Origin: Bradyrhizobium sp. Ash2021
Lineage (GTDB): Bacteria; Pseudomonadota; Alphaproteobacteria; Rhizobiales; Xanthobacteraceae
Reading direction: 5' to 3'
DNA length: 64,000 nt
Assembly: GCF_031202265.1 (NCBI RefSeq)
Contig: NZ_CP100604.1
Coordinates: 3,888,501-3,952,500, forward strand
In this document: positions 55,620-63,105 of the stretch, piece by piece
How the letters are laid out: every line of letters starts with the position of its first letter
Numbering within the stretch: the stretch's first letter is position 1
Program-made: the position numbers and the translations under genes
The notes under the pieces: model-generated
What the model was told of the DNA's origin: nothing
The model's database searches: none
What the model saw: the letters and a program-made list of their open reading frames with translations, nothing else

Positions 55620-56012
55620 ATGACATGCACGGTGTTACTTGCGGTCTTTACACTCGGGTCTTGCAACGGCTTGGCCGGCAATGACGAAATGGATCGTTAT
55701 TTCCAGCGTTCAGATACCGTCACCTTAAGTGCCGGCGACGCGAAGCAGGCCAATGCCGTGACCCACACGATCAATCCCTGGCCGAGCTACGTCGGCGATC
55801 GCAGGATCGTTGTTGGGGCGGCGAAGACGGGAGGTGCTATTGCGCGTTATCGTAGCGGTACCCAACCACGCGATCCGTTACCTGCGATCGGGTTGGGGGG
55901 CCTTCCATTGGGAATTGCGGGCGCAACGGCAGCAACAGTCGACGCAGGTGGTGGCGTCATCTTGGGCGGTGCCGGCGTGAGCGTGGGCGTTGGAGGTGCT
56001 GCCGCACGTTAA
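55620..56012 (+). CDS. Pilus-associated small lipoprotein
   Basis: 130 residues with a lipobox (VFTLGSC, Cys at about residue 15) and AAGGACG before the ATG. The body contains DTVTLSAGDAKQANAVTHTI, then NPWPSYVGDRRIV, and a glycine-rich tail. It follows the secretin by 12 bp, so it is probably its outer-membrane partner, a place usually held by CpaD/RcpB-type proteins, although I do not see CpaD similarity. Role inferred from position. Confidence 0.65.
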   Translation: MTCTVLLAVFTLGSCNGLAGNDEMDRYFQRSDTVTLSAGDAKQANAVTHTINPWPSYVGDRRIVVGAAKTGGAIARYRSGTQPRDPLPAIGLGGLPLGIAGATAATVDAGGGVILGGAGVSVGVGGAAAR

Positions 56013-56046
56013 TGAGTTGAGAGACAAAGAAGACAAAGTCAGCCAC

Positions 56047-56258
56047 ATGAGCTTCAGATTTAACGAATCGGCGTCGCCACCGGCAGGGACACCGCGCGTT
56101 CCCGGCTGGACGGTCGGCAGCGTGACCATTACAGGTAAAGCAGCGTGACCATTACAGGTAAAAATGGTACTACCTCCGAATCTGTATTTACCCGGGCTTT
56201 TGGTTGTTTTGCTACCGGTAGTAGTAAAGTTGAGCGCGGCGTTTGGTCATATACTTGA
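56047..56258 (+). pseudogene. Small ORF broken by a 23-bp tandem duplication
   Basis: The frame MSFRFNESASPPAGTPRVPG then WTVGSVTITGKAA stops at 56146-56148. If one copy of the 23-bp duplication is removed, the frame reads on as NGTTSESVFTRAFGCFATGS then SKVERGVWSYT to 56258. So the duplication truncates the product from about 62 to 33 residues. Whether this small protein was ever expressed is unknown. Confidence 0.4.
56117..56162 (+). repeat. 23-bp tandem duplication
   Basis: Two exact adjacent copies (56117-56139 and 56140-56162) of a unit starting GCAGCGTGACCATTACAGG. The length is not a multiple of three, so gain or loss of a copy switches the reading frame of the small ORF that contains it. 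Confidence 0.9.
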
Positions 56259-56405
56259 ACGCTGGGGTCGGCCGGGCAGGGGAGTTTATCCGGCGTCTTT
56301 TTCAATAGGAGCATGTGGCTTACCGGTAACACGTCTCTAACCCCGCTTATGTTATTGTGGGATTGATTTCGAACGGTGCAGTAAGTGGGGCGGGGATAAC
56401 GGATT

Positions 56406-56954
56406 ATGCGGCGCCTTCTTTTTTTGCTTGCTAGCGCTCTATTGGCCACAGCCTTGGCCGCTTGCGAAACGGTGCAAGAACCTACAGTGCGAGACGCTGC
56501 TGTCGTTGCGCCCGTTGCTCCAGCCGGTCCAGACCCTGTGCAGGAGCCGACCGACGTCAAATACTACCCCTCAGACGAGCCGGTCCGGATGGGATTGGAG
56601 CAATTCAACCGCGGCAGCTACGGGATCGCCCAGCGCTATTTCAAGGACGCTGTCGAGAAATCGCCGAAGGATGTCACCGCCTGGATCGGGCTCGCGGCGA
56701 GCTATGATCGGCTGCGGCGCTTTGACCTCGCTGACCAAGCCTATGGGCAAGCGATCCGGCTCGGCGGCGTAACCGTGCAAGTCCTGAATGACCAGGGATA
56801 TTCATATATGCTGCGCGGCAATCTGAGTGCAGCGCGCCGGAAGTTTGAGAAGGCCTATTCGCTTGATCCGACTAACCCTGTTATTGCCAATAATCTTCAG
56901 CTTCTCAATGGCAGCCGACGGTTCATTGAAAGGCCGGCCGAAAATCAGCCATAA
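56406..56954 (+). CDS. tadD: TadD-like TPR lipoprotein
   Basis: 182 residues. The signal ends in a lipobox (LATALAAC, Cys at about 20). TPR repeats follow from about residue 60 (RMGLEQFNRGSYGIAQRYFK; AWIGLAASYDRLRRFDLADQ; NDQGYSYMLRGNLSAARRKF). TadD is thought to be the pilotin for the secretin. It lies downstream of cpaC with the lipoprotein and the broken ORF in between, and is the last recognisable tad gene. Confidence 0.85.
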   Translation: MRRLLFLLASALLATALAACETVQEPTVRDAAVVAPVAPAGPDPVQEPTDVKYYPSDEPVRMGLEQFNRGSYGIAQRYFKDAVEKSPKDVTAWIGLAASYDRLRRFDLADQAYGQAIRLGGVTVQVLNDQGYSYMLRGNLSAARRKFEKAYSLDPTNPVIANNLQLLNGSRRFIERPAENQP

Positions 56955-57090
56955 ACTACCCGTGATCGGTTGATTTTTATCGATAAAGGCTGCGTGATCG
57001 TTGGATTTTTATTAATAAAGGCTAGAAGGTGCCCCTTGCGCCGGGGAACCCTTAAGACAAGTTAAACATTTCTGACGTTAGGCTTGTCGC

Positions 57091-57693
57091 ATGAACCGTC
57101 TTTTCAAACTGCAATTCCTGGGACCACTCGCGCTTTTTGCAGCCACGCTTTGCGCCGAATTGGCGGCGCGTGCCCTTCAATATTTCCCCAGCTCCGAGCT
57201 TCTCTGGTTCATCAACCTCAGGATGTTCGGCCTCTTTCAGCGAAGCCACGCATTATTGAGCGAGATCGTTCCGATTGATGGGTTTCAGTTCTTCGGGCTT
57301 GCGCTTCCGATCTTCCTGCTGGCCTGCTTGGGGCTCGCAGCCAAGCGGAGGCTCTCGTTCACGATCGCAACTCACTTGAGCGCAGTCTATGCGGGCTTTT
57401 TGGTCCTCTCCTGGCAGGTTGGCGTACCCACAATTACGCAGGCATCGCTGGTACCCGTTGCGGTCCCGTCGGGTCCTGGGCTGTACGTGATGGCGACCAT
57501 TTTAGGGACTTGCCTGCTGTCCTTTGCGATCACGCACCTGCTCTATTTCTATGCCGTACTGGAGGAAATTGGAGCTCTGCTGTGTATCTTACTAAAAACG
57601 GCACAGCGGCTTCGCGGATCAAGCGCTGCGCAGACCGATTCCACCGCGTCGGCCATGGTCGAGAGCCCGATCGGCACCTCCTCCAGAGCGTAA
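57091..57693 (+). CDS. Hypothetical four-helix membrane protein
   Basis: 200 residues with about four hydrophobic helices (FLGPLALFAATLCAELAARA; FQFFGLALPIFLLACLGLAA; LYVMATILGTCLLSFAITHL; LLYFYAVLEEIGALLCILL). The C-terminal 35 residues are Ser/Ala-rich and soluble. No family recognised. It follows the tad locus but is not a known tad gene. Confidence 0.6.
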   Translation: MNRLFKLQFLGPLALFAATLCAELAARALQYFPSSELLWFINLRMFGLFQRSHALLSEIVPIDGFQFFGLALPIFLLACLGLAAKRRLSFTIATHLSAVYAGFLVLSWQVGVPTITQASLVPVAVPSGPGLYVMATILGTCLLSFAITHLLYFYAVLEEIGALLCILLKTAQRLRGSSAAQTDSTASAMVESPIGTSSRA

Positions 57694-57815
57694 CGTTCGG
57701 CCTGACGGTTCAGGGGCAGATGCTGACCGAACTTCTCGAACATGATCGTCGCCGGCGGGCTTGGTCAGCCCGGCCTCTTGCAACGGTATGGAATGGTGCC
57801 AGCGCCTAGCGAAGT

Positions 57816-58144
57816 CACGTCGAATGCCCGGGCTGCCTTCGTTTCGTGATTCGGGTCCGCTGCTCCGGCTTTCGAAGGTCCGTGGTGCCATCTCCGGTCA
57901 TCGGGAGCGAAGGACCCAGCGCTGCGTCACCCTCAGCCACACCGCTTGCAGAGACGGCAAGTGGGTGGGTCTCGATCCACAGCCTCTGGGCAATGTCGGT
58001 CGGCTCGATGCCCGTCGTCGCCCACCAGTCGACTTCCTTACCCGCGCGGTGCAGTTCGCGATGATCGGTGAATTCGTCACTGACCTTTTGTCCGAGACCG
58101 CGGGATTGCGCAAAGCGCAGGTGATGCGGGTCGCAGGGCTGCTG
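57816..58144 (-). pseudogene. Remnant of an HNH-nuclease-like protein, copy 1
   Basis: The minus strand reads QQPCDPHHLRFAQSRGLGQK, then VSDEFTDHRELHRAGKEVDW, then WATTGIEPTDIAQRLWIETH. Compared with copy 2 near 62765 it lacks the VPLCRAH residues between DEFT and the second HH-like pair. I recall the full protein from Bradyrhizobium, with a C-terminal CxxC...DPHHLR...PLCRxHHRELH zinc/HNH pattern. Upstream the frame stops at once, so this is a dead end fragment. Confidence 0.6.
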
Positions 58145-58264
58145 TCATTCGGCCTGCAATTGACCCACAACTTAGCGGTGACGCGGGCTATGTCGGGCTC
58201 AAAATTGGTTGCTTATGAACTCCTCCAGCCAAGAATGGCAGAACGTCTCGCCGATGTGGGGTCC

Positions 58265-58645
58265 TTATTTGGGCTCCGTCCGGCGGAACGTGGTTCGAAG
58301 GAAGCCCGGCCTGGTTAGCCGCCGGGCTTTCTCCCGTCCCGCATTGAGCGCGGACCGAAATGGGGGTCTGCGTAAACCTAGCCGAACGACAATCTTACCG
58401 TCTCGGACAAACTTAGTGACGGTCCAATCAATCGAAACAACGTGTTCAGCGTCTTTCATCCCCATGGCGACCAGCTTCTGACGGGAAAATTTGATGCTGT
58501 AATCCGGGGCTGTCCAACTCAAGCCATTCAGCATACGTTTCGATGCGCCGCGGTAGCGTCCAGCGGGCATGATGATGCCCAGCTCCAATTCAACTGGATC
58601 CGCGGCCGTCAGGATGACGGTTCTTGTTTCTACCTCCTGGCGCAT
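58265..58645 (-). CDS. Hypothetical protein
   Basis: 126 residues, MRQEVETRTVILTAADPVEL then ELGIIMPAGRYRGASKRMLN. The N-terminal two-thirds are coherent (TVTKFVRDGKIVVRLGL); the tail RRPPFRSALNAGREKARRLT is arginine-rich and overlaps a hairpin at 58302, so the original stop may have been earlier. No function recognised. Confidence 0.5.
   Translation of the reverse strand: MRQEVETRTVILTAADPVELELGIIMPAGRYRGASKRMLNGLSWTAPDYSIKFSRQKLVAMGMKDAEHVVSIDWTVTKFVRDGKIVVRLGLRRPPFRSALNAGREKARRLTRPGFLRTTFRRTEPK
58302..58330 (+). terminator. GC hairpin inside the end of the minus-strand gene
   Basis: AAGCCCGGC and GCCGGGCTT form a 9-bp stem with an 11-base loop, followed on the plus strand by TCTC. Usable from either side. 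Its position in the tail of the hypothetical gene supports the idea that the true coding end is earlier. Confidence 0.4.
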
Positions 58646-58909
58646 TTTGATTGCCTCCCCCGAGACAAGGGCTTCCTGTATTCGCCGACTAAGGTAAAGG
58701 CAGTATCATTCGCGTCTGTTTTCACCGACATCGATTGCCCGTGCATCTTTTCGCATTCTCCGCCTTTTGAACACGAACCTTCGCAGGCGCCTCAGTTTCT
58801 TCCAAAAGGCCTTCATTTCGGAGCCTTCACTGACGACAAGGTGGCGGATGGTCTCGCAGGGTAGCGATAATTGAGCGAATAGAAAAGGGGCGGCCTTTCG
58901 TAACGCAGA
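58646..58909. other. Intergenic region
   Basis: No gene supported. It lies between two minus-strand hypothetical genes. Confidence 0.3.
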
Positions 58910-59278
58910 TCAGGCGCGTAGTGGCTCGTCATCGAGCGGGGGAACGTCATTCGTGTCGTAGAGACCAGCCCGATACGGCGGAAGTTTCGGTCTTGCCTCT
59001 GCATACCCGACGAGCAATCCGCTGATATCGCCGAACAAGACCCACTCTAACGAACCGCCATGCCGGTAAATGAAGTCCATGAAGTGCTCTTGACGTGCAG
59101 GGTTGTGGGGCCCGCCCGCAACCCTGCTCTGGCAATATCGGATCGCGCTTTCAGCCGCTAACGGGTTCACGTTGATCTGTTCACCGATTACCTTGGTCGC
59201 AAACTGGAAGAGCAGAAGCGCTAACCTAGCTTCGATGGCAGGCCAGTCGTATTGGCATGCTTCGCAGTCCTCAGTCAT
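58910..59278 (-). CDS. Hypothetical protein
   Basis: 122 residues, MTEDCEACQYDWPAIEARLA then LLLFQFATKVIGEQINVNPL. It is mostly helical and acidic; the stretch EWVLFGDISGLLVGYAEARP looks like a conserved core. Its ATG overlaps the end of the J-domain frame, so the two were one operon. I recall no function. Confidence 0.55.
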   Translation of the reverse strand: MTEDCEACQYDWPAIEARLALLLFQFATKVIGEQINVNPLAAESAIRYCQSRVAGGPHNPARQEHFMDFIYRHGGSLEWVLFGDISGLLVGYAEARPKLPPYRAGLYDTNDVPPLDDEPLRA

Positions 59279-59538
59279 GAATCTGGCCTGCCGCGACCAA
59301 CTTTGCGCGCACGTTCAATTGATTGTTGTGCTCAAGATCGTATTGCGCGTTTGACCGGATCTCTGAGCGTATTGTGCGCTTCCAACATTACGTCGAAGCG
59401 CGAACGATCGCCGGTATCCCGATTGTCGGGATGGTAGAGCTGAGCAAAATAGCGAAACATCCGCTCGATAGTTCCCGAATTGGCATTCGGGCTGATTTCT
59501 AGAAGTTCGTAACAGTCGATGAACTCAGCGGCTGCCAT
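59271..59538 (-). pseudogene. J-domain (DnaJ-type) protein gene with a late frameshift
   Basis: The minus strand begins MAAAEFIDCYELLEISPNAN, then RMFRYFAQLYHPDNRDTGDR with the HPD motif of J-domains, then FDVMLEAHNTLRDPVKRA. After KRA the frame ends (IRS stop); the shifted frame reads QYDLEHNNQLNVRAKLVAAG then QIHD, which is the natural J-domain end, and its stop at 59271 overlaps the next gene's ATG. So a single indel near 59350 breaks the gene. A 68-residue product with the complete HPD helix pair could still be made. Confidence 0.65.
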
Positions 59539-59564
59539 CGTATTCGCCCTCAACCTGATCTCTG

Positions 59565-59759
59565 TTATCGCTCGGGCCCATTGCCCTGGCTAGCGAACTG
59601 CAGGTCTATTGGCGTTGTCGCGGCGCGCGCAGGCGGCGGGTTCACGTCGTATCGTGCTGCGAGATTAAGGAGGCGGTTCTTGATGAAAGGGTCGATGGCT
59701 TGATCGGCGAGATCGCGCACGACCCTGGCGCGCTGCTTCTTAAATTCATCGGTCAACAT
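59565..59759 (-). CDS. Small conserved hypothetical protein (MLTDEFKKQRARVVRD)
   Basis: 64 residues from the ATG at 59759; upstream in-frame codons add an unrelated leader. MLTDEFKKQRARVVRDLADQ then AIDPFIKNRLLNLAARYD is a basic helical pattern I recall as a very common small protein in Bradyrhizobium. The tail after RYD is variable. It lies 26 bp upstream of the J-domain gene on the same strand. Confidence 0.55.
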   Translation of the reverse strand: MLTDEFKKQRARVVRDLADQAIDPFIKNRLLNLAARYDVNPPPARAATTPIDLQFASQGNGPER

Positions 59760-60251
59760 GACTGTCCCCAACGCAATAAAGACGGAATGCAATGGAGGTG
59801 AGTATAGCGCTCCCGGCTTCTCGCGGAAGTCTCAAATGTAGAAGGAGGGACCTTTAAGCCTGCTTGTTAACCTACGCTGTTGCCGCTCGCCGGCCGATGT
59901 GGTTCCATCGGGCAATCCTGTATGTCTTAGCTTTCCTTCCCGTTGGCGTGACGTCCGGGTTTGGATCGCCGGCGTTCAATGCCCGCAGCGTTCCGACCCG
60001 CGCACGTAAGAGAAAGTCCCGCCCCATCCAGTAGCGTAATCGAGGGCTGGGTTTCTGACGCCAATGCATAGCCAGGACGAAAGCGTCGCGGTCAATGGCT
60101 GGCAACGAACCTGAGCGTCGCGGGTGTCGATAGGTCGGCGGGAGAATCGGTGTGAGTGATATCCGTATTTCTACGGGTGCGAATGTACACGATTTCGACT
60201 CACAGAACAGTTGGACTCTCAGTGGGACTGTTGATTCAGAGCTTAAAGCAA

Positions 60252-60359
60252 ATGACTTCCATGACCGCACTCGCCCATCCGCCGGAAAGCGTCCGCATTC
60301 GCAATTGCGAAGATTGCGGGGATCAGATGCAACACTTGGGCGACTTGCGACGTACGTAA
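60252..60359 (+). pseudogene. Truncated small hypothetical gene (zinc-ribbon-like)
   Basis: MTSMTALAHPPESVRIRNCE then DCGDQMQHLGDLRRT. The CEDCG motif and the order match a small zinc-ribbon protein I recall from Bradyrhizobium that continues past LGDLR with a second CxxC. Here the frame stops at DLRRT and the second half is gone. Confidence 0.5.
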
Positions 60360-60404
60360 GGCTAATTGGGCGTGCGCGCAGACGTTTCGCAGGGCTGCTG
60401 CCGG

Positions 60405-60830
60405 TCAGCGTGCGATACAAACCGCTCCCTCAGGGCGATGACGCAAGCATTCGCCGATCGTCCAGAATCGCCGAGTTATTCGGCCGCTCTCGGAAAGGTC
60501 TGTGTGCGGGATCGACGAAGGATCGGCGTCGAGCACCTGGTCAAGACATCGGTTCAAGCGGCCATAACTATCATGGGCAACTTCCAAGCACCGGCCCTGT
60601 ATGTCGGCCGGTACATATTGCCATTTTTGACTGACCAGCGGGATCGCGCCTTCGTCTTCATGCTGACATGTTGAGATGAAGGCGCTGCGGTTTTCCGGTT
60701 CAACTTGCTCTCTGTCCGCAGCGAAGTTGCAGTAAAGCTCAAATTTTAGGTCTGGCACAGCATCGGTCGAATGAGCAGCGGCGATATTCCCGAGTGCCAG
60801 GACAGTCCCTGCGAGCAGCACGAACCTCAT
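60405..60830 (-). CDS. Secreted hypothetical protein
   Basis: 141 residues. A signal peptide (MRFVLLAGTVLALGNIAAAH) is followed by a soluble domain with three cysteines near LYCNFAAD, STCQHEDEG and GRCLEVAH plus RCLDQVLD, suggesting disulfide bonds in the periplasm. The last 40 residues (RRFWTIGECLRHRPEGAVCI) may be frame-damaged. No function recognised. Confidence 0.5.
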   Translation of the reverse strand: MRFVLLAGTVLALGNIAAAHSTDAVPDLKFELYCNFAADREQVEPENRSAFISTCQHEDEGAIPLVSQKWQYVPADIQGRCLEVAHDSYGRLNRCLDQVLDADPSSIPHTDLSESGRITRRFWTIGECLRHRPEGAVCIAR

Positions 60831-60948
60831 CTGCCTATTTCTCCAGTCTGGGCACGATCCTGATGTCGGTTCGCATACCCGCCCAAACCATTAAATTCTG
60901 TTTTAGAGTGGGCCTATTTCGGCCCTGCGGGAGCGGGGCCCCCGCCTC

Positions 60949-61175
60949 TCAGCACTTCTGTTCATTCAATCGAGTGAGATTTTTTATTTCGTAGGTCTCT
61001 TTTAAGACGGCTATCTGCTCGTCAAATCTGTTGATCCGTCGAAGAGCGTTGACGCGATTGGCTCCCGGCGGCAGTTTGAGGGCGCTCGCCCTTAACTCCG
61101 CTGCCATTTCCTCTAATTCTTTTAGCTCCTGGCGTCCTCTGCGACATGCCTTAAATCAAGATCGTGTTTTTTCAT
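60949..61175 (-). pseudogene. Frameshifted small helical protein gene
   Basis: The minus strand starts MKKHDLDLRHVAEDARS and stops, but the next frame continues RQELKELEEMAAELRASALK, then LPPGANRVNALRRINRFDEQ, then IAVLKETYE to a stop at 60949. The second part is a typical small Bradyrhizobium helical protein. One indel near 61135 separates the two halves. Confidence 0.5.
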
Positions 61176-61226
61176 CCTGGAGGCGGGCTCCCGATGACGT
61201 AGTGGGCTGCTGAGCTTTCCATGAGG

Positions 61227-61401
61227 CTAGATCTCCGGGGAGCAGAACGGGATCGTTTTCGACCTCGTTTTTTGACTGAGCGCCAGCCCAATGACTCCGA
61301 CCATCACCAACAGGGCTCCGGCAATCATCAATCAATGCGGTAATTCCAACAATGGCATCGCGGTCTCCCCGCCGAGCCTGTGCGACAAGGTATTTCTTCA
61401 C
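61227..61401 (-). pseudogene. Small membrane protein gene, probably frameshifted
   Basis: MKKYLVAQARRGDRDAIVGI then TALI starts well, and in the overlapping frame MIAGALLVMVGVIGLALSQK follows with one clean membrane helix, ending at 61227. In the original frame the helix is lost. It may be one gene with an indel, or two overlapping genes; I favour the first. Confidence 0.4.
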
Positions 61402-61423
61402 TTTCAGCCCAGCTCTACAAGAG

Positions 61424-61594
61424 GCGCCTACGGAGTACCCCGTTAGACCGAGCGTGGGCGCCGCGCGGCATCGAGTACAATTCCCCGCCCTGGGAATTGG
61501 CTCGGCGTAGACTGGGATGCCCCTTCCCAGCGAGCGCTTGGAGTGGCGGCCCCGGCATCGCCTCCGCTGGGGCCGTTCTCATTCCACGAGGCGA
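61424..61594. repeat. GC-rich hairpin block, copy A
   Basis: The block GCCTACGGAGTACCC ... TGGCGGCCCCGGC ... GGGGCCGTTCT matches 62151-62325 in order, with substitutions and length changes. The hairpin core is GGCCCCGG with CTGGGGCC at about 61548-61574. It may be a small dispersed repeat or terminator-type element. Confidence 0.5.
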
Positions 61595-61815
61595 AGAATC
61601 CGGCGCCGGTTCATCCTGTCCAAGGCGCGGATAAAATCGTCACTATCGAGGGCCGCCAATAGTCGCTCGACCGTTTGCGTGGCATCGCGCGGGCCCGGTT
61701 CGATGTATTCTCCGAGAATGCGCCTGGCGTCCTCCACAACTAACCAGTCCAGCGGTGGCCCGTTCCCCGGCCAATTCTGAGGGCCACGAAATGATCCTGA
61801 AACATAGGAGGTCAA
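61579..61815 (-). CDS. Small hypothetical protein
   Basis: 78 residues. After a variable start (MTSYVSGSFRGPQNWPGNGP) comes an acidic helical domain (DARRILGEYIEPGPRDATQT, then VERLLAALDSDDFIRALDRM) with a basic end. It has protein-like composition but no recognised family. Its end overlaps repeat copy A. Confidence 0.5.
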   Translation of the reverse strand: MTSYVSGSFRGPQNWPGNGPPLDWLVVEDARRILGEYIEPGPRDATQTVERLLAALDSDDFIRALDRMNRRRILRLVE

Positions 61816-61903
61816 TGATCTAGATGTTTTGTAGGAAATAAATTTGCCACTCAGGGGTTTCAGTTCATTGAAGATGATATGTCCTTATCGCGGGGGGTGA
61901 TCC

Positions 61904-62131
61904 ATGGATTTGAAAGATAGAATTGCCATCGGCGCTCGCTTCAAGATGAATAAGCTTCGAGCCATTCGTTGCCCAAGCCTGGCGGACAAGGTCGGTGTCG
62001 TTGTCGGCGTGAGCCGCCATACCACCGGTATCACCGTGCTGTTCGATGGCGACAGAAGACCGACCTGCTTGCACAGGGACTATATATCTTCAACATCTGA
62101 ACAGCGCCAAGACCCGCCCCAGCGAGCATAA
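61904..62131 (+). CDS. Small conserved hypothetical protein (MDLKDRIAIGARFK)
   Basis: 75 residues: MDLKDRIAIGARFKMNKLRA, then CPSLADKVGVVVGVSRHTTG, then ITVLFDGDRRPTCLHRDYIS. A beta-rich, KOW-like small domain that I recall as common in Bradyrhizobium. Function unknown. The last ten residues are poorly conserved in character. Confidence 0.6.
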   Translation: MDLKDRIAIGARFKMNKLRAIRCPSLADKVGVVVGVSRHTTGITVLFDGDRRPTCLHRDYISSTSEQRQDPPQRA

Positions 62132-62150
62132 TCGCTAGGCGAGTGTGGGC

Positions 62151-62325
62151 GCCGCCTAAGGGGTACCCAATCAGACCCAGCTCTGGGCGGGGCAGCCGCC
62201 GTGATAATTTTCCGCAACCAGAATAAAAATACGACGCTTCCGGGTTTCGGCCCCCCAGCCCCTGCTAGAATCCGGAAGCATTGGAATGGCGGCCCCGGCG
62301 TGTTTTGCGTCCGGGGCCGTTCTAA
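62151..62325. repeat. GC-rich hairpin block, copy B
   Basis: Second copy of the block at 61424. The hairpin is stronger here: CGGCCCCGG and CCGGGGCCG at 62290-62319 pair perfectly around a 12-base loop. The shared flanking words (GCCTAAGGGGTACCC, TGGCGGCCCCGGC, CCGTTCT) show common origin. Confidence 0.5.
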
Positions 62326-62629
62326 GGCCCCACCGGGTTGACGCTGGCGGGCCTAGCGTAGGAACGATTCTCCGGCCGGGGAGCGGATTGCGCAGAGCGT
62401 TCGGCAGCGCCGTAATCGACGGCCATGAGCACCAAAAAGCGTGAGGTAATCTGGGGCGGCGCGATCAAGTTAGCGGGCCTGTCACAAACCAGTGGCATAT
62501 TTCGTGCAAGGTTTTCCTCGCTGGGATTTCAGGGCCCAGACTGGAATGCGTGGCGGGCGCCGCCGAGCGAACATACTCCGCTCGCGCGGCGTCAGCATCC
62601 TCTCATGACCGGAGGCGGGGCGCGGGGGC
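62326..62629. other. Region without a supported gene
   Basis: A plus-strand frame from 62425 (MSTKKREVIWGGAIKLAGLS) exists, but its body is not protein-like and it has no clear ribosome binding site. I see no other signal. Confidence 0.3.
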
Positions 62630-62824
62630 ATGTTCGACGCCGAAACGACTGCACTACTCAGGGCCGTGCTCGAGGAGGTGTGCGAGAATATTTCCGTCTA
62701 TGAGTCCGGTGCCAGAACGCACGTTGCCTCCAAGATCCTCGAAGCCGCGGCAAACGGTCAACTATACCGGTTGGCTCTCGCCCACCAATCCGCTTCTTTG
62801 CCGGCGCGGTGCAGCTCGCGATGA
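62630..62824 (+). pseudogene. Small conserved gene (MFDAETTALLRAVLEEVC) fused to debris
   Basis: The first 43 codons, MFDAETTALLRAVLEEVCEN then ISVYESGARTHVASKILEAA, are a small protein I recall as conserved in Bradyrhizobium. After AANGQ the frame runs into the antisense of the HNH remnant (LYRLALAHQSASLPARCSSR), so the natural C-terminus is lost. GGGGGC precedes the ATG. Confidence 0.55.
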
Positions 62825-63100
62825 TGCGCCCGGCAAAGCGGCACAGTGAACTCATCGCTGACCTTCAGGCCGAGGCCGCGTGATTGTGCAAAGCGCAAAT
62901 GATGAGCATCGCACGGTTGGCGGCCACAGCGGCCCCAGAGTGACCCGGTGAAGAAGGGCTCGGCTCTTTGGACCGGGGAGGGGTATCCAACTCGTCCAAT
63001 TTAGCCCGGAAGGCGTCCTCCACCAGCTTCGCGTCAGCGGCGACCAGGGTGTTCTTGGTCGGTAGGCGGCGATAGGCCCACCTATCCGGTCGTCTCCCGG
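62765..63100 (-). pseudogene. Remnant of an HNH-nuclease-like protein, copy 2
   Basis: From the right the minus strand reads AYRRLPTKNTLVAADAKLVE, then DAFRAKLDELDTPPRS, and after a frame change CGRQPCDAHHLRFAQSRGLG, then LKVSDEFTVPLCRAHHRELH and RAGKEADWWARANRYS. This is a longer piece of the same protein as at 57816, with the complete PLCRxHH motif. The IS5-type element at 63106 sits immediately upstream of it and has replaced the N-terminal part. Confidence 0.65.
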
Positions 63101-63105
63101 GGTAA

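Noticed and set aside
59872..60420. 182-residue minus-strand frame
   Set aside because: Overlaps the plus-strand CEDCG small gene and the end of the secreted-protein gene; composition is Arg/Pro/Ser-rich with no start signal.
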